This document shows, in pieces, positions 43,822 to 54,306 of a stretch of 64,000 nucleotides of DNA. The notes under the pieces are model-generated. The model saw only the letters and a list, made by a program, of their open reading frames with translations, did no database searches and had not been told where the DNA came from. The position numbers and the translations under genes are program-made. This DNA is from Methylobacterium sp. J-090. Lineage in GTDB: Bacteria; Pseudomonadota; Alphaproteobacteria; Rhizobiales; Beijerinckiaceae. Each line of letters begins with the position of its first letter. Positions within the stretch are counted from its first letter, which is position 1. The stretch covers positions 20,253-84,252 of the forward strand of contig NZ_JAKSXV010000087.1 in NCBI RefSeq assembly GCF_022829345.1, given 5' to 3'.

Positions 43822-44586
43822 TCAGGAGCGGTGGACACCCATCATCGCGGTCAGGCCGCCATCCACGGGGAGGACGGCGCCGGTGATGTAGGCCGCCCCC
43901 TCCCCCATGAGGAAGGCGGCGAGCGCCGCCACCTCCTCCGGCCGGGCGAAGCGGCCGGCGGGGATCTGGCGCTCCATGCCGGCCCGGTGCGCGGCGTAGG
44001 GCGCCATCATGTCCGTGTCGATGAATCCCGGGGCGATGACGTTGACGGTCACGTTGCGCTTGGCCGACTCGATGGCGAGGGTCCGGCAATAGGCGATGAG
44101 CGCGCCCTTGCTCGCCGCGTAGGCGGCGTTGCCCGGATTGGCCCGGAGTGCGGCCACGGAGCCGATGGCGACGATGCGGCCCGCGCGCGCCCGGATCATC
44201 CCCCGCACCAGGGATTTGGCGAGGCGCGTCAGGGACCAGAAGTTCACCTGCATGGCGGCCTCGGCCCGGTCCTGGTCGAGCATCGCCGCCAGTGCGTCGG
44301 AGGATTGGCCGGCATTGTGGACGAGGCCGTGGAAGGTCTCGGCCTCCAGGGTCTCGCAGAAGGCCTCCAGGGCGTCGCGGTCGGCGAGGTCGAGGGCGTG
44401 GGCCGTCACGGTGCTGCCCGGATGGGAGGCCGCGAGTTCGGCCACCAGAGCCTCGGCGGCGGGCGGCGACGAGCGGTAGGTGAAGGCGACGTCGTGCCCG
44501 GCCGCCACCAGGGCCCGGACGATGGCGGCGCCGAGGCCGGAGGCGCCGCCGGTGACGAGGATGCGGGTGCGCGTCTCCGGGCTCAT
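43822..44586 (-). CDS. 3-oxoacyl-ACP reductase (FabG-like SDR) of the lipid A long-chain cluster
   Basis: The 254-residue short-chain dehydrogenase has the NADP-binding TGGASGLGAAIVRAL at the N-terminus, NAG at HNAGQSSD, the catalytic Ser-Tyr-Lys in IGSVAALRANPGNAAYAASKGAL, and the C-terminal PVDGG. It should reduce 3-oxoacyl-AcpXL to the 3-hydroxy form. The gene takes the place occupied by adh2XL/lpxXL in rhizobial clusters. Its ATG overlaps the stop of the KAS gene (ATGA), so it is part of the acpXL operon. Confidence 0.88.
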   Translation of the reverse strand: MSPETRTRILVTGGASGLGAAIVRALVAAGHDVAFTYRSSPPAAEALVAELAASHPGSTVTAHALDLADRDALEAFCETLEAETFHGLVHNAGQSSDALAAMLDQDRAEAAMQVNFWSLTRLAKSLVRGMIRARAGRIVAIGSVAALRANPGNAAYAASKGALIAYCRTLAIESAKRNVTVNVIAPGFIDTDMMAPYAAHRAGMERQIPAGRFARPEEVAALAAFLMGEGAAYITGAVLPVDGGLTAMMGVHRS

Positions 44587-45866
44587 GCGGGCTCGTCCCC
44601 GAGCACGAGGCAGGTGTTCTGCCCGCCGAAGCCGAAGGAGTTCGACAGCACCCGCGAGACCCGCGCGTCGCGGGCGGTGGCGACCACGTCGAGGGGGATG
44701 CCTGGGTCCGGCACCGCGTAGTTGATGGTCGGCGGGATGCGCCCGTGGGCGATGGTGAGGAGCGAGACCACGGCCTCGATGGCCCCGGCCGCCGTGAGCG
44801 TGTGGCCGATCATCGACTTGTTGGACGAGATCGGCAGGCGGCCGATGCGCGCCCCGAACACGGCGGCGCAGCCCATGGCCTCCATCTTGTCGTTCTCCGG
44901 CGTCGAGGTGCCGTGGGCGTTGACCGTGTCGATGGCGTCCGGGCTCGCGCCGGCATCGTCGAGGGCCGCGCGGATCGCCGCGATGCCGGGCGCGCCGTCG
45001 GGGCTGGAGCGGGTGCGGTGGAAGCCGTCGCCCTTCTCGCCGCAGCCGAGCACGTAGCCGAGGATGGTGGCACCCCGCGCCCGCGCGGCCTCGGCATCCT
45101 CCAAGACCAAGGCGCCGGCGCCCTCGCCCATGACGAAGCCGTCGCGGTTCTTCGAGAACGGCTTCGAGGCGCCTTCCGGCGGGTCGTTCTGGGTCGAGAG
45201 GGCCGAGAGCAGGGAGAACCGGATGAGGGATTCGGGGTTCACCGAACCGTCCGTGCCGATGCAGAGCGCCGCCTTCACCTCGCCCCTGCGGATCGCCTCG
45301 ACGCCGAGCTGGATCGCGGTGGCGCCCGACGAGCAGGCGGTGGAGAGCGAGATCGGCGAGCCCCGGGTGCCGAAGCGGTCGGCGATGTGGTCGGCCACGG
45401 TGCCGAAGATGAACAGGTCGTGCCAGGCGTCGAAGCGGCGGCTGGCGGCGGCGCGCTGGAGGTCCGAATAGGTGATCGGCCCGTCCTGGCCCGACGCCTC
45501 GGCCATGGCCCGGCGCTGGGGCCATTCCATCTCGACGGGGGGCACGGCGATGAACAGGGCGCCGGGAAAGTCGCCCCGGGTGCCGAGGCCCGATTGCGCG
45601 ATGGCCTCCTCGGCGGCCTCCTCGGCGAAGCGCTGCGACAGGGCGGGTGCCACCAGCGGATCGGTGTCGAGGAAGTCGACGGTGCCGGCGATGCGGGTCC
45701 GCAGACCTTCCGTGGAAAAGCGCTTGATGGTGTGGATGCCCGAGCGCCCGGCGGTCAGCGCCGCCCAGTTGTCGGCCTGGCCCTGGCCGAGCGAGGTCAC
45801 GATGCCGAGGCCCGTGACCGCCACCAGGGGCCGGCCCTTGCTGTCGCGGAAGGAAGTGTCAGTCAT
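44583..45866 (-). CDS. Beta-ketoacyl-ACP synthase, FabF1XL-like
   Basis: The 427-residue condensing enzyme has the complete KAS triad: nucleophile Cys178 in LSTACSSGA, His318 in NAHGTST and His355 in SNKSMIGHT. The N-terminus (DSKGRPLVAVTGLGIVTSLG) closely follows the FabF1XL group found in rhizobial acpXL clusters. It should extend AcpXL-bound acyl chains to very long chains such as the 28-carbon hydroxy acid of lipid A. The second KAS-like gene upstream lacks the nucleophile, so the two may act as a heterodimer. The stop overlaps the ketoreductase start. Confidence 0.9.
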   Translation of the reverse strand: MTDTSFRDSKGRPLVAVTGLGIVTSLGQGQADNWAALTAGRSGIHTIKRFSTEGLRTRIAGTVDFLDTDPLVAPALSQRFAEEAAEEAIAQSGLGTRGDFPGALFIAVPPVEMEWPQRRAMAEASGQDGPITYSDLQRAAASRRFDAWHDLFIFGTVADHIADRFGTRGSPISLSTACSSGATAIQLGVEAIRRGEVKAALCIGTDGSVNPESLIRFSLLSALSTQNDPPEGASKPFSKNRDGFVMGEGAGALVLEDAEAARARGATILGYVLGCGEKGDGFHRTRSSPDGAPGIAAIRAALDDAGASPDAIDTVNAHGTSTPENDKMEAMGCAAVFGARIGRLPISSNKSMIGHTLTAAGAIEAVVSLLTIAHGRIPPTINYAVPDPGIPLDVVATARDARVSRVLSNSFGFGGQNTCLVLGDEPA

Positions 45867-45902
45867 CGCGCCGTTCTACACCGTTTCGCGGGTTGTGCCC
45901 GG

Positions 45903-47033
45903 TCAGACCGCGCACACGCGGATCACGCCCTCGCCGCGCCTGTGGCCGACCGTGGTGATGGCGACCTCGCGGGCGCGCCCCTCCGCCACGAGGCCGGCCG
46001 CGAGGGCCGCGCCGAAGGGCGCCGTCACCTCCAGGGTGTGGCCGATGACGTCGCCGAGGGCCGTCACGGGCACGCCCGGCGCGAGGCGGGCGAGCGCCGC
46101 GCCCTCCTCCGCCGTGATGCCGGCGACGCCCGTGGCGCCCGAGATCACATGGTCGGCGGCGTCGATTCCGGCGGCCCGCCACAGCGTCTCGACACTCCGC
46201 GCCGTGGCGCCGGGGTCGCGCCGGGAGCGGTCGCTCTGGACCGGCATGAGACGGGCGAGCGCCGTGGCGCCGCGCGCCCGGGCGTGCTCGGCCGATTCGA
46301 GGACGAGGAAGGCCGCACCGCTGCCGAGGATGAACCCGGCCTCCCCCGCACCGTCCCGCGAAAACACCGGCCGGAAGGGTTTGGCGCGCAGGTATCCGCC
46401 CATCTCGTGGATCACCATCACGTCCGGGCGCTCGGCGCTGTAGGAGCCGCCCACCAGCATGCAGTCGACCTGACCCGAGGCGATGCGACCTTGCGCGATG
46501 CGCAGGGCGTCGGTGCCGGCGGCCTCCTCGCCCATGAAGGTGCGCGACGCCCCCGTGACCCCGTGGACGATGGCGATGTTGCCCGCGAGCAGGTTCGAGA
46601 GCTGGGCGAGGAACAGGGTCGGGCGCAGGTCGTTGAGCAAGCGCTCGTTGAGGTAGGCGCCGGCATCCGCGGCCTCGCGAAGCCCCGTGAGGATCGCCCC
46701 GTCCACCTCCGTGTCGCGCTCGCCGCCGCCGCAGGCGACGACGAGGTGCATGGCGCCCTTCAGGGCCGCGTCGCCCTTGAGCCCGGCTGAGTCGAGGGCG
46801 AGGCCGGCGGCGTAGACGCCGAGCCGCTGCCACGGCTCCATCTGGCGCTGGTCGGATTTCTTTGGAATTTGCCCGTCCAGCGCCAGCGGCGCCACGGGAT
46901 GCACCGTGTAGGGGGCGAACCGCTCGGTGTCGGTCCGCGCCGGCGCGCCGGCCGTGAGCGCGTCGAGATGCGCCCGGAGTCCCTCCCCCGCGCAGGAGAC
47001 GAGGCCGAGGCCGGTGACGACGACGTCGCTCAT
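45903..47033 (-). CDS. Beta-ketoacyl synthase-like protein lacking the catalytic cysteine, FabF2XL-like
   Basis: The 376-residue thiolase-fold protein is related to KAS II, but the active-site segment reads VTGASRTFMGEEAAGTDAL, with no cysteine where the catalytic one should be, and the usual NAHGT and SxKxxxGH blocks are also altered (ISGATGVAG, ALGDVIGHT). This resembles chain-length-factor partners in type II polyketide synthases. From memory, FabF2XL proteins of rhizobia share the SRTFMGEE stretch, so the loss is a family trait. It lies between fabZXL (ATGA overlap) and the intact KAS, suggesting a KAS/chain-length-factor pair. Confidence 0.88.
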   Translation of the reverse strand: MSDVVVTGLGLVSCAGEGLRAHLDALTAGAPARTDTERFAPYTVHPVAPLALDGQIPKKSDQRQMEPWQRLGVYAAGLALDSAGLKGDAALKGAMHLVVACGGGERDTEVDGAILTGLREAADAGAYLNERLLNDLRPTLFLAQLSNLLAGNIAIVHGVTGASRTFMGEEAAGTDALRIAQGRIASGQVDCMLVGGSYSAERPDVMVIHEMGGYLRAKPFRPVFSRDGAGEAGFILGSGAAFLVLESAEHARARGATALARLMPVQSDRSRRDPGATARSVETLWRAAGIDAADHVISGATGVAGITAEEGAALARLAPGVPVTALGDVIGHTLEVTAPFGAALAAGLVAEGRAREVAITTVGHRRGEGVIRVCAV

Positions 47034-47515
47034 GCTGGCTCCGGTTCCGTCGCGATCCCGGCGAGATCCAGGAGGCCGATCCGTTGCGCCCGCGCGCGCA
47101 TGGGCGCGTCGAGGCCGTCGGGGAACGGCATGGTGCGGAAGCGCAGTTCGGCGCTGCAGAGCGGCTTGCCGTCGTGCCGGATGGCGGCCTTCGTCACCGC
47201 GTAGCCCGAGCCGTCATGCTCCAGGCTCGCCTCGATCACGAGGTCGGCGCCGGGGCCGACGAAGGCGCGGAACCGCGCCTTGTCCACGCCCATGAGGAAC
47301 GGCATCTGCTTGAAGCCGAGATGGGCCAGGATGAGGTAGCCCGAGGCCTGGGCCATGGTCTCGGTGAGCAGCACGCCCGGCACCAGGGGATGGCCGGGAA
47401 AGTGCCCCTCGAAGACCGGGCTCTCCATCGGCACCCGCGACAGGGCCTCGATCCGGCCGGCGGCCCGGTCCAGAACCGTCACCGCGTCGATCATCTCGAA
47501 ATATTCGAGCCGCAT
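47030..47515 (-). CDS. fabZXL: 3-hydroxyacyl-ACP dehydratase FabZXL
   Basis: The 161-residue hot-dog-fold dehydratase has the active-site motif FEGHFPGHPLVPGVLLTETMAQASGYL, with catalytic His38, and the following FKQMPFLMGVDKARFRAFVGPG stretch. It removes water from 3-hydroxyacyl-AcpXL during chain elongation. Its order directly after acpXL and before two KAS genes equals the rhizobial cluster for the very-long-chain acid of lipid A. It overlaps the KAS-like gene by four bases. Confidence 0.9.
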   Translation of the reverse strand: MRLEYFEMIDAVTVLDRAAGRIEALSRVPMESPVFEGHFPGHPLVPGVLLTETMAQASGYLILAHLGFKQMPFLMGVDKARFRAFVGPGADLVIEASLEHDGSGYAVTKAAIRHDGKPLCSAELRFRTMPFPDGLDAPMRARAQRIGLLDLAGIATEPEPA

Positions 47516-47532
47516 GTGTGGATTTCCGGCGG

Positions 47533-47838
47533 CTACGAGGCTTTGGCGGCCTTCTCGGCGACGAGGGCGTCGATGCGGGCGCAGAGGTTCTTGAGGACGA
47601 AGTACTCCTCGGCCGGGACCTTGCCCTCGTTGACCTCCTGGGTCCAGCGCTCAAGGGGCAGCTTGATCCCGAAGGCCTTGTCCACCGCGAAGGCGATGTC
47701 GAGGAAGGCGAGGGAATCGATGCCGAGATCGTCGATGGCGTGGCTTTCCGGCGTGATGGTGTCGCGCGGAATGTCGGCGGTGTCGGCGATGATCTCCGCG
47801 ACGCGGTCGAAGGTGGCGGTCTGGGTCAGGTCGGACAT
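47533..47838 (-). CDS. acpXL: Acyl carrier protein AcpXL
   Basis: The 101-residue special acyl carrier protein carries the very-long-chain (omega-1)-hydroxy fatty acid to lipid A in Rhizobiales. The phosphopantetheine attachment is Ser42 in the motif [12 protein letters not shown]. The C-terminal half [20 protein letters not shown] and [11 protein letters not shown] is specific to AcpXL and absent from the housekeeping AcpP. It is the first gene of a five-gene leftward operon acpXL, fabZXL, KAS-like, KAS, ketoreductase. The ATG at 47838 fits the family start. Confidence 0.95.
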   Translation of the reverse strand: MSDLTQTATFDRVAEIIADTADIPRDTITPESHAIDDLGIDSLAFLDIAFAVDKAFGIKLPLERWTQEVNEGKVPAEEYFVLKNLCARIDALVAEKAAKAS

Positions 47839-48149
47839 GCGTTCTCGCCGTGTTTGCTGGATATCCCGCCACCCCGGCCCGCGCCGACGATGGCCGGACC
47901 TTGAGGCCGGCCCATGATGCCCGGTGCCCCCCGGTCGCGCAGCATGCCCTGCCGGACGACGCCGTGCGCCGCCGTTGAAAGATGAAGGCGGTCCCTTACA
48001 CGAGGGGGGTAGGCCGGGCAACCGTGCCGCTTTTTTCCATGGTTGCCGGACCGTGGGGCCGGAGCCATTCCGCACATCGCCCGTGAGGCCTAGATGGGGC
48101 GAGGCGGTCCGTGCGGACACGCCGCCGAATCCCTCCGAGGCATCACACC
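47839..48149. promoter_or_regulatory. Divergent intergenic region between acpXL and the AI-2E transporter gene
   Basis: This 311-base non-coding stretch should carry the promoters of both divergent genes. A moderately AT-rich patch lies near 47992-48045 (cttacacgaggggg and ttttttccatggttgcc). No convincing -35/-10 pair or palindrome was identified and no reading frame there looks coding. Confidence 0.4.
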
Positions 48150-49292
48150 ATGGCCCTGCCCCCTTCGGCCCTGCTCCCTTCGGCCCGGCCCCCCCGCGCC
48201 GCCGATCCGGCGCCGCCGCCCCCGCCCGGCGCCCTGACGCCGCGCGCGCAGGGCGTCGCCCGCGTCCTCCTCGTGGCCGGGCTCGCCGCCCTCGGGCTCT
48301 GGGTGCTGCACCCGTTCCTGCCGGCTTTGGCCTGGGCGGTGATCCTCGCCATCGCGCTGGGTCCTCTCTACGCCCGGGCCGAGCGGCGCTGGCCGCCGGG
48401 CCGGCACAACCTGCTGCTGCCGATCCTGTTCACCCTCGCGGTCGCCCTCGTCTTCCTCCTGCCCCTCGTGGTCCTCGGCATCCAGGCGGCGCGGGAAGCC
48501 CACGACGTCGTCGCCCTGGCGCGCGCCGCCGAGGAGACCGGCCTGCCGGTGCCGGAGATGCTGTCGCGGCTGCCCTTCGGCGGGGCGCAGGCGAGCGCGT
48601 GGTGGGCCGAGAATCTCAGCCATCCGAAGGCGGGCGCCGACCTCCTGCATCACCTCGACAATTCCACGGCCATCGGCCTGTCGCGCAGCCTCGGGGCGCA
48701 GATCGTCCGGCGCGTCGTGCTGTTCGGCTTCAGCCTCGTCGCCCTGTTCTTCCTGTTCCGGGACGGGAAGCTCGTGGCCGCCCAGGTGCTCACGGCGAGC
48801 GCCCGCCTGTTCGGCCCGCGCGGCGAGCGCGTCGCCCGCCAGATGGTGGCCTCGGTCCACGGCACCGTCGACGGCCTCGTCCTCGTCGGCCTCGGCGAGG
48901 GCGTGCTGCTGGGGATCGTCTACTACTTCGCCGGGGTGCCGCACCCGGTGCTGCTCGGGGCGCTGACGGCCGTGGCGGCCATGATCCCGTTCGGGGCGCC
49001 CCTGGTCTTCGGCGCCGCCGCCCTGGTGCTCCTCGCCGCCGGCTCGGTGGTTCCGGCGGCGGTCGTCGTCGCGGCGGGCTTCGTCGTCACCTTCGTCGCC
49101 GACCACTTCGTCCGCCCCGCCCTCATCGGCGGGACGACGCAGCTGCCCTTCCTCTGGGTGCTTCTGGGGATTTTGGGTGGTGTCGAGACGTTCGGGCTGC
49201 TCGGCCTGTTCCTCGGGCCCGCCGTGATGGCGGCGCTGATCTTGTTGTGGCGGGAGTTCACGGGCGGGGAGCGTGCGAGCCGCGCCCCGTGA
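48150..49292 (+). CDS. AI-2E family (PerM-like) membrane transporter
   Basis: The 380-residue inner-membrane protein has a proline/alanine-rich N-terminus (1-40) and about seven or eight membrane helices, with pairs at 45-80 and 90-115 and a cluster in the C-terminal half. The conserved [31 protein letters not shown] and PFGAPLVF segments, and the late [28 protein letters not shown], mark the AI-2E/UPF0118 family. Members export signalling molecules, act in Na+/H+ antiport or remain unassigned. The ATG at 48150 has GAGG upstream. Confidence 0.88.
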   Translation: MALPPSALLPSARPPRAADPAPPPPPGALTPRAQGVARVLLVAGLAALGLWVLHPFLPALAWAVILAIALGPLYARAERRWPPGRHNLLLPILFTLAVALVFLLPLVVLGIQAAREAHDVVALARAAEETGLPVPEMLSRLPFGGAQASAWWAENLSHPKAGADLLHHLDNSTAIGLSRSLGAQIVRRVVLFGFSLVALFFLFRDGKLVAAQVLTASARLFGPRGERVARQMVASVHGTVDGLVLVGLGEGVLLGIVYYFAGVPHPVLLGALTAVAAMIPFGAPLVFGAAALVLLAAGSVVPAAVVVAAGFVVTFVADHFVRPALIGGTTQLPFLWVLLGILGGVETFGLLGLFLGPAVMAALILLWREFTGGERASRAP

Positions 49293-49435
49293 TCCTTCTC
49301 CCCTCTGCGGGAGAAGGTGGCCCGCGAAGCGGGTCGGATGAGGGGAGCACTGCCCTATCTCGGTAAGTCGCGCTGCCCCTCTCCCGGTCGCTCCGCGACC
49401 ACCCTCCCCCGCAAGGGGGGGAGGGTTTCCGCAAG
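49293..49435. repeat. Composite REP-like repeats downstream of the AI-2E gene
   Basis: This region has two blocks. The first (about 49293-49345) contains ccttctcccctctgcgggag and ggcccgcgaagcgggtcgga, both self-complementary. The second (about 49374-49430) contains ctgcccctctcccggtcgct and tccgcgaccaccctcccccg followed by a G-run, and resembles the block at 27-85. Such clusters of stem-loops are common between convergent genes in this group. No coding sequence was found. Confidence 0.7.
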
Positions 49436-49451
49436 AGGCCCGAAACGAAAA

Positions 49452-49479
49452 AAGGCCCCGCCCTTTCGGGCGGGGCCTT
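49452..49479 (-). terminator. Rho-independent terminator of acnA
   Basis: A perfect 12-bp stem AAGGCCCCGCCC (49452-49463) with complement GGGCGGGGCCTT (49468-49479) and a 4-base loop lies 24 bases after the acnA stop. Read on the minus strand it is followed by TTTTCGTTTCG, a classical U tract. No better intrinsic terminator was seen in the window. Confidence 0.88.
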
Positions 49480-49502
49480 CGTTCACCGGATGGCTTGTCG
49501 GC

Positions 49503-52202
<2,700 letters not shown>

Positions 52203-52351
52203 GGCGTTATTGATCCTCGCGAGCGGTTGGTCGAACACGCGCAGGCATAACCTGCGCCACGAAATTCGTGCTCGGCTGGGTGCGCTTTCGAAGCGCGCGC
52301 CGCTCCGGGGGTGCCCGGACAGGTTGTTGCGCGAAGGGCGATTTGGACGCC

Positions 52352-52448
52352 CTGAGACTCGCGCGGCGCAGCCTGACGCCCGTATAGAACACTTCGAAAC
52401 TGGCCGCTACCGGCGGCCTGACAGAGCGCCGCGTCTGTCGTCGGCGGG
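52352..52448. repeat. 97-bp dispersed repeat, copy A
   Basis: 52352-52448 aligns without gaps to 52912-53008 (offset exactly 560) with about 85% identity. The core ctggccgctaccggcggcct is followed by gacagagcgccgcgtctgt. On the minus strand one frame reads [20 protein letters not shown], a string I have seen as spurious protein ends in Methylobacterium annotations. It lies just downstream of the DUF2283 gene. Confidence 0.85.
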
Positions 52449-52453
52449 AGGGG

Positions 52454-52651
52454 CTATGCCGCGACGAGGTGCGCGAAATCCGCGCCTTCGGCGACGTGTT
52501 CGGAGGCATCGAGGATTTCGATCCCGACGACACGTCCGGCGGCATCGAAATCGAGCATGATGCCCGGGCGCACCTCCTCGCTCCCGACGATCGTGGCGTC
52601 GGCGAGCTGCACGTAGAGTGCGTCCGCCTCACGGTCATACCGGGATTTCAT
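52454..52651 (-). CDS. DUF2283 protein
   Basis: The 65-residue protein of the DUF2283 family has the characteristic SRYDREADALYVQLADATI opening and the GIMLDFDAAGRVVGIEILDASEHV middle, ending in ADFAHLVAA. DUF2283 proteins are commonly encoded next to DUF4258 proteins and the pair is suspected to be a toxin-antitoxin-like module with DUF2283 in the antitoxin place. The start is taken as the ATG at 52651, which lies inside the 3' end of the DUF4258 gene (17-base overlap). No function is proven. Confidence 0.85.
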   Translation of the reverse strand: MKSRYDREADALYVQLADATIVGSEEVRPGIMLDFDAAGRVVGIEILDASEHVAEGADFAHLVAA

Positions 52652-52913
52652 CGGTTCCGGGCCTCCGGCCACGATCGAGGAAGGCTGTGATCACGTGAAA
52701 GGTCGAGGCTGATCGTATCACATAAACCACGCGAAGCACGCGGCCGTCCCGTTCCGGCAGGGCGCGGAAGGCCCGCCTTCGATCCGGATGCCGGGGATCG
52801 GGCTCGACGGCATCCGGGGTCAGGATCGTGTGCTCCACCCAGGCCTGGTCCAGGGCACGCAGTGCGATCTGGTCCCGCGCATGTTGCGTGTAGGTGAAGA
52901 TCGGGACCAGCAT
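52635..52913 (-). CDS. DUF4258 protein
   Basis: The 92-residue protein has a basic start with TYTQHARDQIALRALDQAWVEHTI and later RRAFRALPERDGRVLRVVYV followed by HVITAFLDRG, which fits the DUF4258 family related to RelE/HicA-like folds. Its ATG at 52913 lies at the edge of repeat copy B. The frame is open further upstream through the repeat, but that is not family sequence. It is translated just before DUF2283, with a 17-base overlap. A toxin role is inferred from the pairing. Confidence 0.82.
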   Translation of the reverse strand: MLVPIFTYTQHARDQIALRALDQAWVEHTILTPDAVEPDPRHPDRRRAFRALPERDGRVLRVVYVIRSASTFHVITAFLDRGRRPGTDEIPV

Positions 52914-53008
52914 GAGACCCGCCCGGCGCAGCCTCAACCCGGCATAGAACACGTTGAAACTGGCCGCTACCGGCGGGCTGACAGAGCGCCGCGTCTGTTG
53001 GCTGTGGG
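52912..53008. repeat. 97-bp dispersed repeat, copy B
   Basis: This is the second copy of the repeat at 52352-52448, in the same orientation. The two enclose the DUF4258/DUF2283 pair. The start codon of DUF4258 lies at its boundary, so the repeat may also supply the promoter or ribosome site of that gene. On the minus strand it reads QTRRSVSPPVAASFNVFYAG. Confidence 0.85.
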
Positions 53009-53082
53009 GGGCGCCCACCTGCCGGCTGCGTGGACGTCATGGGTGGAAGCGCGCTAGATTGGGCTCTGGACCGGAGATGCCG

Positions 53083-53319
53083 ATGATCGCCCTTCGCCTG
53101 CCGCCCGAGATCGAGGATCGCCTCGCAGCCCTGGCACGGCGCACGGGCCGCAGCACGGACGACTACGCTCGGGACGCGATCCTCGATCACCTGAAGGATA
53201 TCGAGTAAGATATCGAGGATGTGGAATTGGCCGAAAGCCGGCTCGAAGCCATTCAGCGCGGAGAAGCTAGTACGATTCCGCTTTCCGAGGCGATGGCCCG
53301 GTATGGCCTGGCGGATTGA
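53083..53319 (+). pseudogene. RelB/RHH-type antitoxin gene broken by a 12-bp duplication carrying a stop codon
   Basis: Translation from the ATG at 53083 (GGAG six bases upstream) gives MIALRLPPEIEDRLAALARR and so on to DIE, a ribbon-helix-helix antitoxin start, then TAA at 53206-53208. The same frame continues after the stop with DIEDVELAESRLEAIQRGEA to a second stop at 53317-53319, exactly the C-terminal half expected for the family. GATATCGAG occurs twice around the TAA (53197-53205 and 53209-53217), so a 12-bp duplication inserted the stop. The truncated 41-residue DNA-binding part might still be made. The toxin-binding half would be lost. Confidence 0.8.
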
Positions 53320-53559
53320 GTTCGACCGTTCGGCCGAACGGGAACTCGCCAAACTCGATCCCGCCTCGGCCGAACGGATCCTCAGGTTCCTACGCCATCG
53401 GATTTCGCCCCTCGACAATCCCCGGGTGATCGGCAGTGCCCTCACGGGCACCTCTGGCGGTATCGCGTGGGTGATTTTCGGGTGATCGTCGGTATCGAGG
53501 ACCACGCCTTGCGAATCCTCGTGGTGAGCGTCGGAAATCGCCGCTCGGTCTATCGTTGA
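53303..53559 (+). pseudogene. RelE/ParE-type toxin gene with a frameshift
   Basis: From the ATG at 53303 the product starts MAWRIEFDRSAERELAKLDP and runs to SPLDNPRVIGSALTG, the standard N-terminal half of a RelE toxin, then leaves the family and stops at 53485. From 53452 a different frame reads LWRYRVGDFRVIVGIEDHAL and RILVVSVGNRRSVYR to a stop at 53557-53559, the missing catalytic C-terminal half. A loss of one base (or gain of two) near 53450 separates them. The gene overlaps the end of the broken antitoxin frame, as in intact relBE operons. Confidence 0.8.
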
Positions 53560-53655
53560 GATCGTTTTGCGGTAGACGCGTCTTCGACGACGCGTGATCG
53601 CGCGGTCACACATTCCCTGAAGGCTTACGGACAGGCGCTTGATCCAGACAATCCC

Positions 53656-54306
53656 GTGCGGCTGACCGCCCAAAACCTCACCGTCCGCCGCTCCGGCCGC
53701 CGCATCTTCTCGGACGTGTCGTTCACCCTCGATGCGGGCGAGGCCCTGATGGTCACCGGGCGCAACGGCGCCGGCAAGTCGACCCTGCTCGCCGTGCTGG
53801 CCGGCCGCCTGAAGCCAGAGGCCGGGACGCTCACGGTGGCGAAGGTCGGCGAGGCGACCCTGCCCGAGTGCCTGCACGTGGTCGGCCACCGCGACGGGCT
53901 GAAAAGTCCGCTGACGGCCGAGGAGAACCTCGCCTTCGCCCGCGACCTTCTGGGGATGCCCACCGCGAGCCCGCGCGCCGCCCTGGAGGAACTCGGCCTC
54001 GGCCACGCCCTGAAACTGCCCGTCGCCTATCTCTCCGCCGGGCAGCGCCGCCGGGTGGCGCTCGCCCGTCTCCTCGTCTGCCGGCGGCCGCTCTGGCTCC
54101 TCGACGAGCCGACGGCGGCCCTCGACGTCGCCTCGCAGGGGGTGCTGGCCGGCATGATGGCGCGCCACCGGGCGGAAGGCGGCCTCGTCATCGCGGCGAC
54201 CCACCAGGCCCTCGGCCTCGACGGCGCCCGCGAGCTGCGCATCGCGCCGGCCCGACCCGACGCACGGGCATCCCAAACCGCCGCGACCGGAGACGTGTGG
54301 TGGTGA
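53656..54306 (+). CDS. ccmA: Heme exporter ATP-binding protein CcmA
   Basis: The 216-residue ATPase is part of the CcmABCD complex of cytochrome c maturation, which loads heme onto the chaperone CcmE. Walker A is GRNGAGKST, the signature LSAGQRRRVALARLL (SAGQ in place of SGGQ, normal for CcmA), Walker B LWLLDEP and switch His in ATHQ. The GTG at 53656 precedes the family start. The stop overlaps the ccmB start (TGATG). Supply of c-type cytochromes is needed for XoxG in the same window. Confidence 0.92.
   Translation: MRLTAQNLTVRRSGRRIFSDVSFTLDAGEALMVTGRNGAGKSTLLAVLAGRLKPEAGTLTVAKVGEATLPECLHVVGHRDGLKSPLTAEENLAFARDLLGMPTASPRAALEELGLGHALKLPVAYLSAGQRRRVALARLLVCRRPLWLLDEPTAALDVASQGVLAGMMARHRAEGGLVIAATHQALGLDGARELRIAPARPDARASQTAATGDVWW

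Noticed and set aside
52207..52453. Minus-strand frame continuing from the DUF2283 region through repeat copy A
   Set aside because: It reads out of frame through the DUF2283 gene and then through the dispersed repeat, a known source of spurious protein tails.
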